This document shows, in pieces, positions 28,294 through 35,054 of a stretch of 64,000 nucleotides of DNA. Both the position numbers and the translations under genes were made by a program. Position 1 is the stretch's first letter; each line of letters opens with the position of its first letter. Under the pieces are notes generated by a model. The model was not told the DNA's origin. It searched no databases and saw only the letters and a program-made list of their open reading frames with translations. Location: the NCBI GenBank assembly GCA_965660625.1, contig CBFIAR010000001.1, positions 248,001 through 312,000 of the forward strand, written 5' to 3'. Source of the DNA: Glaciecola sp965660625 (GTDB lineage: Bacteria; Pseudomonadota; Gammaproteobacteria; Enterobacterales; Alteromonadaceae).

Positions 28294-28618
28294 TTTGTTT
28301 AAACCGCGCAATAGTATTTAAGTCGTCTGCACTGCTTTGTTCGGCAGTTTCTAATGTGTTATTTTTACCTAAGGCTTTATCAAACTCTTGTTTAAGTTGT
28401 GAGCGGCTTTTTTGCACCACTTCACCATTTTTACCAATCGTCATGTGTTGCTCAGACTGTTCTACTCTCGACTGGTACATTAATACCGCCTGCAACGAGT
28501 TGCTTTTTTGCTCATCCGTTAGTGGCTTTCCGTCAGGCCACTTACCAATTTCCACAGCCGTGCGCAAGTTTTCATAAATCTGCGGTGTCATTGCACTAAC
28601 AAGTTGTTGAATATTCAC
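28283..28618 (-). CDS. yeaC: YeaC-type DUF1315 protein
   Basis: This 111-residue protein matches the DUF1315/YeaC family: QLVSAMTPQIYENLRTAVEIGKWPDGKPLT followed by EQKSNSLQAVLMYQSR and EQHMTIGKNGEVV. Family function is unknown. I chose GTG at 28618: AAGGA lies seven bases upstream, and the family N-terminus (MN-L-LV-AMTP) then fits. The open frame continues 17 codons further but into the zinc-ribbon gene. Its start is two bases past the upstream stop and its end overlaps the DUF349 start, so the three are probably translated as a unit. In E. coli yeaC is close to msrB and gapA. Confidence 0.88.
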   Translation of the reverse strand: MNIQQLVSAMTPQIYENLRTAVEIGKWPDGKPLTDEQKSNSLQAVLMYQSRVEQSEQHMTIGKNGEVVQKSRSQLKQEFDKALGKNNTLETAEQSSADDLNTIARFKQNDI

Positions 28619-28620
28619 GT

Positions 28621-28944
28621 TTACTTCCTTTTTGCCAATGCAAGCCTGACTCGATTGACTGCGTACCAAACAAAACCAACGATGGTCCCGCCGATGGACA
28701 AATTATACTGAATTTCGCCTGGCTGAGAGCCTCCCCAGTAGATAAAACCAAATCCAGTTATAAACAACAAAATAGCAAGCATTGATTGATTCTGTAATTT
28801 TTGCATTGCTTGATAGTGTGCAAACTTCGCTTTACGTTCGATATCTTCTGCTGTTGCGCTACCAATATTAAAGCCGCAATGGCTGCATGATTTTGCTTTA
28901 TCAGAAATAGGTTTTGAACAAGATGGGCATGCTGTAATAGCCAT
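28621..28944 (-). CDS. Zinc-ribbon membrane protein
   Basis: A 107-residue protein with an N-terminal zinc ribbon (CPSCSKPISDKAKSCSHCGF, two CxxC knuckles at about 6-9 and 20-23), a helical linker, and two hydrophobic segments (about 54-70 and 80-98) likely to span the inner membrane. GGAG lies six bases before the ATG. This architecture is common and carries no specific function. It is the first gene of the run zinc-ribbon, DUF1315, DUF349, ansA. What the ribbon binds is not known. Confidence 0.8.
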   Translation of the reverse strand: MAITACPSCSKPISDKAKSCSHCGFNIGSATAEDIERKAKFAHYQAMQKLQNQSMLAILLFITGFGFIYWGGSQPGEIQYNLSIGGTIVGFVWYAVNRVRLALAKRK

Positions 28945-29000
28945 ACATGTCTCCGTTTAATTTTGATTCTAAGGGCTGACTTCAATTATGTAATACGTAA

Positions 29001-29034
29001 AAAAAGGTTAATCGACCATTCGACTAACCTTTTT
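29001..29034 (-). terminator. Terminator after the AGCS symporter gene
   Basis: Ten-base arms AAAAAGGTTA and TAACCTTTTT are extended by TCG/CGA after one mismatch, with a six-base loop. The A/T tails make it usable on either strand. It lies 20 bases after the stop of the symporter gene and insulates the downstream zinc-ribbon operon. Confidence 0.85.
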
Positions 29035-29053
29035 CTCACTCTAAAGTGATTCT

Positions 29054-30721
29054 TTATTTTTGTTGTTTTTCCCAGTACTCATTAACTGATTCTTTCATTT
29101 CTTTTCGCAGCATCATGATACCGAACAAGTTCGGCAAGGTCATAACAACAATAGCCACTGCCGACAATGCCCAAACTAAGGTAGTATCTGAAACCGCAGC
29201 CCAGAAAAACCCAGCGCAATAGATAACGCGATAAGGCATCACCGAACGTGGACCAAGCAAATAGGTCATTGCTCTATCACCATAATATGACCAAGCAATC
29301 GCTGTTGAAAACGCAAATAATAATAGTCCTATTGACACTATATATTTACCAAATTCACCAAAATAACCGCGAGTAAAGGCAATTGCAGTGAGGTTAGCTG
29401 AATGAACCAGCGATTTCCCTTCCACAATAATGCTTTCTTTAACTAAAGCGCCGTCTTCGATTTTTAAGGTACCGGTGAATGGGTCCTCAGAAGAGCCTAC
29501 ACTGTATGTCACGTCCTCAGCTAATGAGCGGCTATTAATTAAGGTGAAACCGCCAGACGTGGCAGTGCCATTCAGAACATTAATTTGGCCAGTGAAGTTT
29601 TCAACTTTTTCGCCTTCCACATTATTTAAATGCAAAAATAATTTATTAATATCGTCGCTATTTGAATCGTCATATTGACCTGCGATAAATGTCATGTCTG
29701 AGCGATCGAAGGTGTTTTGATGTTTCTCTTTCCATACTCCAGATGACAGTATGACTAAGCCGGTAATCGTGCATATTATAATAGTATCAATAAAGGGTTC
29801 TAAGATGGATACCATGCCCTCTGAAACAGGCTCTTTGGTTTTAGCTGCCGCGTGTGCTATCGGTGCTGAACCTTGCCCTGCTTCGTTACTGAAGAGACCA
29901 CGATTTACGCCTCTATTGAACGCGTAAGCAAGCGTTGCTCCCAAGAAGCCCCCGGCTGCTGCGGAGCCAGTGAATGCATCACTAATGACTGAAACAAAAG
30001 CTGGCCCGACATTTTCTATATTTGCAAAAATAACAGCGAATGCTCCGACGATGTAGATAATTGCCATTAAGGGGACTATTTTACTGGTAACCGCAGCGAT
30101 ACGTTTAATACCGCCTAAGATAACTAGACCAAGCAGTACAGATAAAACACCACCAACAACCACTGGTGCGAATCCAAATGTTGACTCGATGCTAGTTGCA
30201 ATACCGTTACTTTGCGGTAAGTTACCCGTACCAAACGAACTAATCACTGTTGCAATTGCAAAAGCGACCGCCAACCATTTCATATTTAGTCTGCGGTCCA
30301 TATAGTACATTGGGCCACCGGCCATCGTGCCATCTTCGGTTTTAACTCGGTACTTATGCGAGAGCGTTACCTCTACAAACTTCGTCGTCATTCCTAAAAA
30401 TGCCGTTGCCCACATCCAAAAGAGTGCAGCAGGGCCGCCCAGAAAGATAGCAAAGGCCACACCACTGATATTACCTGTACCAACCGTGCCGGAAAGTGCC
30501 GTAGTCAAGGCCCTAAAATGCGTGGTATCACCTGGCTCATCGGCCTTATCAAATTTACCGGTAACGACTAACCAAGCATGCTTGAAGAACCGTATTTGCG
30601 GAAATTTAAGGTAAATAGTAAAGAATGCACCAACACCCAGTAGAATGTATGGAAACCAAGCTGCACTGCCCAAAAAACCGTCGAGCAGATTAAAAAAATC
30701 TAATAAACCTTCCAAAATCAC
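29054..30721 (-). CDS. Sodium:alanine/glycine symporter (AGCS family) with an inserted domain
   Basis: The product is an AGCS-family sodium-coupled amino-acid symporter with the hallmark GTGNISGVA (about 81-89), EVTLSHKYR, AGGPMYYM and NRGLFSNEAGQGSAPIAHAAAK (about 269-294). About ten membrane helices are evident. The family is usually 450-500 residues; this one is 555 because a hydrophilic segment of roughly 100 residues (about 333-440) sits between the helix ending in LVILSSGVW and the helix after SANLTAIAFTRG. The start is GTG at 30721; a TTG two codons later (30715) has a better-spaced GAGG. Substrate is probably alanine or glycine but is not determined. Confidence 0.9.
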   Translation of the reverse strand: MILEGLLDFFNLLDGFLGSAAWFPYILLGVGAFFTIYLKFPQIRFFKHAWLVVTGKFDKADEPGDTTHFRALTTALSGTVGTGNISGVAFAIFLGGPAALFWMWATAFLGMTTKFVEVTLSHKYRVKTEDGTMAGGPMYYMDRRLNMKWLAVAFAIATVISSFGTGNLPQSNGIATSIESTFGFAPVVVGGVLSVLLGLVILGGIKRIAAVTSKIVPLMAIIYIVGAFAVIFANIENVGPAFVSVISDAFTGSAAAGGFLGATLAYAFNRGVNRGLFSNEAGQGSAPIAHAAAKTKEPVSEGMVSILEPFIDTIIICTITGLVILSSGVWKEKHQNTFDRSDMTFIAGQYDDSNSDDINKLFLHLNNVEGEKVENFTGQINVLNGTATSGGFTLINSRSLAEDVTYSVGSSEDPFTGTLKIEDGALVKESIIVEGKSLVHSANLTAIAFTRGYFGEFGKYIVSIGLLLFAFSTAIAWSYYGDRAMTYLLGPRSVMPYRVIYCAGFFWAAVSDTTLVWALSAVAIVVMTLPNLFGIMMLRKEMKESVNEYWEKQQK

Positions 30722-30760
30722 GTCCTCTTATTCTTATTTTTACTGTTAATTTTGTTTTTC

Positions 30761-30788
30761 GCTAACAACATTAGCACAATTTGTTAGC
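30761..30788. other. Inverted repeat upstream of the symporter gene
   Basis: Arms GCTAACAA (30761-30768) and TTGTTAGC (30781-30788) flank a 12-base spacer that holds a further TTAGC. It is 40 bases before the symporter start. It has no T-run, so an operator is more likely than a terminator. The protein that might bind is unknown. Confidence 0.35.
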
Positions 30789-30841
30789 AACTGGGTAAAA
30801 CGTATTACACTATCTGTATCTGCAATAAAACGCTCGCAAAT

Positions 30842-31969
30842 TTAGCGCAAATTAGCACTCACGGCTCTTATTGCAATTAACAAATCTTCGCCAAGTTGCT
30901 GGCAACGTGGCGCTGACCATCCATAAGCTGGGTCGGGTAAATTATCGTTATCTTTAAATGGCATTTCAACCGTGTATGAGAGGCAATCGTAACGGTGTCC
31001 AACAGCGTTAGCAGCTATCGCAACATTGCCAGTACCGGGAGCATCTTTAGCATATCCAAACACATCTTGAAATTCTGGTGTTGCCAGCATTAAGGCTTCT
31101 TTAAAACGCGTTTCTAAGGCTGCTAAGCGCGCATTATAATTTGGGTTTCCTTCACATCCTGCGACAAAGTTATAAGGTAGCGCTTCGTCGCCATGAATGT
31201 CTAAAAACATATCAACGCCATACTTATCCATGGCCTGCAGGGTATATAACACCTCAGGACTTTTATCTTCGCTGGGATTTTGCCACTCACGGTTTAGATT
31301 AGTACCGACCGCATTGGTGCGTAAATGACCGCGCGCTGAGCCATCCGGGTTCATGTTAGGGATGACATAAAAGACGTTATCTTCCAATAATTGCTTGGCA
31401 ACACCGTCATCCTCATCAAGTAAGCGACGCACTAAGCCCTCTGCAAGCCATTCAGCCATCGACTCACCTGGATGTTGTCTCGCCGTCACCCAAATCTTAT
31501 TCTTACCTTCAGCCTCTTCACCAATCACTAGTAGAGACATATCACGCTTATCAAGCGTAAACCCGATGTGTCTTAACTCACAATCAAATGACATCTGTGC
31601 AGCTGAAATGAAGTCTTGATGACGCTCATAGCTATAGGGGGTGAAATAGGCAAAGTAAACTGAATCATATTCAGGTACAAAATCAATAGTAAGGTTATTC
31701 TCGTGGAAGCTAGTTTCTACTCTAAACCATTCCTCGCGATCGTAAGAAGCCACAGCTTGATAACCAGGCCATCCATCAGGATAAGCCGACTTATCTAAGT
31801 CCGTGATAACCAGCTTATGTTCAACAAACTTTGTAGACTGCAGTTTAAAGTGAAACCATTGATAAAACGCTGAGCCATTGTCAGGGTTAATAGCTAACTT
31901 TATATTTTGAGGATCTGTCGCTTGAATAACTCGAATATTACCACTATCAAATTGGCTTGTTATTATCAT
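30842..31969 (-). CDS. M14-family zinc carboxypeptidase (cytosolic CCP-like)
   Basis: This 375-residue protein lacks a signal peptide and matches the bacterial relatives of cytosolic carboxypeptidases. An N-terminal beta-sandwich domain (about 1-120) precedes the M14 domain. Zinc ligands H166 and E169 (RQHPGES) and H259 (DIHGDE), the substrate-binding N224-L-N226-R227 segment, and the catalytic E335 in YTVEMPF are all present. Eukaryotic homologues remove glutamate from tubulin and other tails; the bacterial substrate is unknown. It lies just upstream of the amino-acid symporter, which could import the same class of products, but the 120-base gap with an inverted repeat argues against strict co-transcription. 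Confidence 0.9.
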   Translation of the reverse strand: MIITSQFDSGNIRVIQATDPQNIKLAINPDNGSAFYQWFHFKLQSTKFVEHKLVITDLDKSAYPDGWPGYQAVASYDREEWFRVETSFHENNLTIDFVPEYDSVYFAYFTPYSYERHQDFISAAQMSFDCELRHIGFTLDKRDMSLLVIGEEAEGKNKIWVTARQHPGESMAEWLAEGLVRRLLDEDDGVAKQLLEDNVFYVIPNMNPDGSARGHLRTNAVGTNLNREWQNPSEDKSPEVLYTLQAMDKYGVDMFLDIHGDEALPYNFVAGCEGNPNYNARLAALETRFKEALMLATPEFQDVFGYAKDAPGTGNVAIAANAVGHRYDCLSYTVEMPFKDNDNLPDPAYGWSAPRCQQLGEDLLIAIRAVSANLR

Positions 31970-32100
31970 TTAAGGGCTCTGTTCGGACTTTTTGCCTACT
32001 TTACCATAGGGAAATTTATTCGGTAATATAGTAATTGGCTTTTATCGCGTTTTATTGGCTCTGTAGCCTAGTTTTACATCGAAATCATAGGGTTTTATGT

Positions 32101-32607
32101 TCAAAGAATCTTAGTTCTCAATTTTAAACCCAAATAAGTGCTGTAGCCCATGTCGTGACTAATTACTTGTAATTGTTCATCCAAGATATAATAAGTAGGA
32201 TATCCACTTATGTTAAAACGCTGCTTATGTGGTTCACCGCCAAGTAAAACAGTACCATTTACCCCAGCATCTTTAGCAAAAGCCTCGATTTCTTCTACCG
32301 ACTGATAATCCAAAGCAATTCTTAGCACTGTGTATTCATCCGTATCGACGACATCCAGATTTGCGATACTCATCTTACACACTGCACACCATGGTGCAAA
32401 AAAATAAATAAGTGTTTTTTTATCGCTTGGGGCAAGCGCATACATCTCACCGCCTAGCGTAATAAAGTTTTGAGAAGTTATTTGAATAGAACCGTCATCC
32501 TCCAGCAGATTTCGGTTTTGATAAGCCATAACGCCAAAAATAATGAGTAACCCGAAAAGAATATCTCGAGTCCAAGTACTTTTTTTGAAAAACGATTTAA
32601 TGTCCAA
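32101..32607 (-). CDS. Membrane-anchored thioredoxin-like protein
   Basis: A 168-residue protein with a single N-terminal membrane anchor (about 15-30) and a periplasmic thioredoxin fold. The redox motif is W73-C74-A-V-C77, followed by a cis-proline region (SGYPTYYILD). This arrangement matches the TlpA/ScsD-like thiol-disulfide oxidoreductases that act on periplasmic proteins. The start is TTG at 32607 with GGAA five bases upstream. No partner such as DsbD or a cytochrome maturation gene is nearby, so the client proteins are unknown. Confidence 0.82.
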   Translation of the reverse strand: MDIKSFFKKSTWTRDILFGLLIIFGVMAYQNRNLLEDDGSIQITSQNFITLGGEMYALAPSDKKTLIYFFAPWCAVCKMSIANLDVVDTDEYTVLRIALDYQSVEEIEAFAKDAGVNGTVLLGGEPHKQRFNISGYPTYYILDEQLQVISHDMGYSTYLGLKLRTKIL

Positions 32608-32662
32608 TCTAGTTCCAAGTATTGTTGCGGCTAAGTTTAAGGCATCCTGTCGCCGTTTTATG

Positions 32663-32709
32663 TTTTGGCACGTTGCCGTATCGTAAAGGAAACGGCACCA
32701 GTGCCAAAA
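32663..32709. other. Nested hairpin at the 3' side of the long GAPDH gene
   Basis: Perfect nine-base arms TTTTGGCAC and GTGCCAAAA enclose a second five-pair stem (GCCGT/ACGGC). The downstream arm can alternatively pair with the adjacent GGCAC. On the minus strand it follows the GAPDH stop by 17 bases, but no uninterrupted T-run follows. It is probably a 3'-end structure or a weak terminator. Confidence 0.5.
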
Positions 32710-32726
32710 TTTTCAAGGTACTTGAA

Positions 32727-34211
32727 TTACGCGGTTACTATCTTAGCTTGTGGCACCAGTGGGTATTTTAAGCCAGCCATATCTTTAACCACCTGCATTA
32801 CCTGACAACTATAACCAAACTCATTGTCGTACCAAACATATAACGTGGCGCGGTTATCAGCAACAATCGTTGCCTGCGAATCCACTACACTCGCAGCTCT
32901 AGTACCTACCAAGTCGGTTGATACAATTTCTGTTGACGCCGTAAAGTCAATTTGATGCTGCAGATCAGAGAATAAACTCACCGTTTGCAAAAAATTATTA
33001 ATACTTTGTTTGTCTGTGGCTTTCTTTAAGTTCAGATTTAGAATTGCCATGGATACATTCGGTGTAGGCACTCTGATCGCGTTGCCGGTCAGCTTACCAG
33101 CGAGCTGAGGATACGCTTTGGCAACCGCCTGCGCCGCACCCGTTTCAGTAATCACCATGTTCAAAGAAGCCGCACGCCCCCTCCTATCAGCCTTGTGATA
33201 GTTGTCTATTAAGTTTTGATCGTTAGTGAATGAATGCACAGTTTCAACGTGTCCATTCTCAATACCATATTCTTCATCTAATACCTTTAACACCGGCGTG
33301 ATAGCATTCGTGGTGCAACTTGCAGCGGATAATATTTTGTCCGAAGGCAATATATCCGTGTGATTCACTCCGTATACGATATTTTTGATGCTACCTTTAC
33401 CTGGTGCAGTTAACAATACTTTAGCAGCGCCTTTTGACTTCAGATGTAAACCCAAGCCTGCTTCATCGCGCCACATACCTGTATTGTCAACGATAATAGC
33501 GTTATCGATACCATACTGAGTGTAATCAATTTCATCTGGACTGTTGGCATAAATAACTTGAATGTAAGACCCGTTAGCTTTTATTGCCTTACGCTCTTCG
33601 TCAATCGTAATGCTGCCGTTAAAAGGACCGTGTACGGAGTCACGGCGCAACAAACTCGCACGTTTTTCCAAATCCCCATCTCTGCCACCGCGCACGACGA
33701 TAGCGCGCAGACGCAGTTTATTATTTTTACCCTGACGCTCAATTAACAGTCTTGCTAATAAACGTCCTATGCGACCAAATCCGTATAAAACCACGTCTTT
33801 TGCTTCATGATTATCAGCAGCATTGTGAACTGCTTTTAACTCTTCATTCAGATATGCCTGCAGGTCGGTTCGATTTTTTCCGTCATTCGCCCTACCTGCT
33901 TTATCAGCATGATGGAAATCAAACGCTAGCTTACCAATATCAATTTCCACAGGCGCTAGTTGCATTTTGCTAATCGCTTCGAGCAAAGGCCAGCTTTCTC
34001 TCAATCGCAGTTTCTCGCCTTCATGGCGTCTGACTGTGCGATGGGCCTTAATGACGTCTATCGAACTCGCATTGAGTAATGTGCGTCCATAAAGTGTAAT
34101 TTCGACGCAATGATTGCGATAGAGACTGCCGATTAAGGGCAGCATTTTTTCCGCAAACTCTTGTCTTTCCTGCCAACTAGATAATAATTCCTGTTCGAAC
34201 TGCTGATTCAT
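32727..34211 (-). CDS. Long-form glyceraldehyde-3-phosphate dehydrogenase
   Basis: The 494-residue product carries a complete GAPDH domain from about residue 138: YGFGRIGR nucleotide loop, catalytic C299 in SAASCTTNAITP, and the C-terminal WYDNEFGYSCQVMQ. It has an extra N-terminal region of about 137 helical residues that ordinary GAPDH lacks. The residue after the second beta strand, usually an NAD-selecting Asp, is in RAIVVRGGRDGD, with no such acid; NADP use or relaxed specificity is possible. Similar long GAPDHs occur in marine gammaproteobacteria alongside the standard gap. A HexR-type site lies 173 bases upstream. AAGG precedes the ATG. Confidence 0.9.
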   Translation of the reverse strand: MNQQFEQELLSSWQERQEFAEKMLPLIGSLYRNHCVEITLYGRTLLNASSIDVIKAHRTVRRHEGEKLRLRESWPLLEAISKMQLAPVEIDIGKLAFDFHHADKAGRANDGKNRTDLQAYLNEELKAVHNAADNHEAKDVVLYGFGRIGRLLARLLIERQGKNNKLRLRAIVVRGGRDGDLEKRASLLRRDSVHGPFNGSITIDEERKAIKANGSYIQVIYANSPDEIDYTQYGIDNAIIVDNTGMWRDEAGLGLHLKSKGAAKVLLTAPGKGSIKNIVYGVNHTDILPSDKILSAASCTTNAITPVLKVLDEEYGIENGHVETVHSFTNDQNLIDNYHKADRRGRAASLNMVITETGAAQAVAKAYPQLAGKLTGNAIRVPTPNVSMAILNLNLKKATDKQSINNFLQTVSLFSDLQHQIDFTASTEIVSTDLVGTRAASVVDSQATIVADNRATLYVWYDNEFGYSCQVMQVVKDMAGLKYPLVPQAKIVTA

Positions 34212-34383
34212 GCAAATTGCCTTCTAAACATAGTTTGAGTGTTACTAATAATTGTCCAATACCACGGGTCAACGGCTGCAAAGCTCGCGTTGCGAAGCGC
34301 ATTCTATGCAATCCACGGGGCTATGCCAAATTGTTGATAAATTTCAATTTTTTATGTTTTATTGAGAACTACGTGATTATGAT

Positions 34384-34398
34384 TGTAATTTATCTACA
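34384..34398. promoter_or_regulatory. Putative HexR operator upstream of the long GAPDH gene
   Basis: The sequence TGTAATTTATCTACA fits TGTARTNNNAYTACA with one mismatch (T in place of A at position ten). It lies 173 bases before the start codon of the long GAPDH gene. The same pattern occurs before gap, zwf and hexR in this window, which makes a shared regulator likely. Binding is inferred, not shown. Confidence 0.6.
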
Positions 34399-34560
34399 AA
34401 TACCGAAAACAATCGATAATTTAAACGACATATTTATTTCTTTCACTGCGCATATAGCTCGGTACTTTTACAAAACAAGCGTACAGTAAATAAAGCGATT
34501 ATTTATTAGTGTTTCTAACACGCTGTTTGCGAATCATTATTTTATAAATTAGCCTACCAA

Positions 34561-34600
34561 AAACAAAAAAAGGCACATTAATAATGTGCCTTAGTTTTTA
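34561..34600 (-). terminator. Bidirectional terminator after msrB
   Basis: A ten-pair stem AAGGCACATT / AATGTGCCTT closes on a three-base loop at 34570-34592. A-rich sequence lies on the left (giving a T-run on the minus strand) and TTTTTA on the right. It is 64 bases past the msrB stop. Confidence 0.85.
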
Positions 34601-34655
34601 TATAATCATATGTAACAAAATTACATCAAAAAAATGTTGATTTACTTGGTTTTAC

Positions 34656-35036
34656 TTAATTTTCCTGAGCTTTGAATTTCAACGATAGGGAATTTACGCA
34701 ATATCTCTGCCCCGTTGGCTTTGGCCCATCGTCAAAAACATGACCTAAATGCGCATCACAATTCTTACATACTATTTCAGTTCTACTCATGCCTAAGGAA
34801 TTATCAGTTCGATATAACACATTAGCCTCTTCGCTTTGTTCAAAAAATGAAGGCCAACCGCATCCTGAATCAAATTTTGCGTCCGACGCAAACAAATTTG
34901 CACCGCAACACTTACAGACATAATTTCCGGTAGCCTTATTATCGAGATACTCACCAGTGTAGGGTCTTTCTGTGCCAGCCTGACGAGTCACTCTGTACTC
35001 TTCTTCGCTTAATTTATCTTTCCAAGGATCACTCAT
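34656..35036 (-). CDS. msrB: Peptide-methionine (R)-S-oxide reductase MsrB
   Basis: MsrB reduces the R-epimer of methionine sulfoxide in proteins. The 126-residue protein has both zinc CxxC pairs (C41-C44 and C90-C93), the GCGWPSF substrate loop, and the catalytic C113 in RYCVNSLSLKF. It has no signal peptide, so it acts in the cytoplasm. It starts 18 bases after the gnd stop, giving a gnd-msrB pair. 6-phosphogluconate dehydrogenase makes NADPH, which feeds the thioredoxin that recycles MsrB, so the pairing is sensible. E. coli places msrB beside yeaC and gapA. Confidence 0.96.
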   Translation of the reverse strand: MSDPWKDKLSEEEYRVTRQAGTERPYTGEYLDNKATGNYVCKCCGANLFASDAKFDSGCGWPSFFEQSEEANVLYRTDNSLGMSRTEIVCKNCDAHLGHVFDDGPKPTGQRYCVNSLSLKFKAQEN

Positions 35037-35054
35037 ATTGCTGCCTATTATCGT

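Larger units (their letters stand above)
34212..34655. other. Intergenic region between the long GAPDH gene and msrB
   Basis: These 444 bases contain the leader and promoter of the long GAPDH gene, a HexR-type palindrome at 34384-34398 and the msrB terminator at 34561-34600. A 90-codon open frame on the plus strand (34217-34489) has no ribosome site, no recognisable motif and a composition like non-coding DNA, so I do not call it. Confidence 0.55.

Noticed and set aside
34217..34489. 90-codon plus-strand frame between the long GAPDH gene and msrB
   Set aside because: No ribosome site, no motif, and it spans the promoter region and HexR-type site of the divergent gene.
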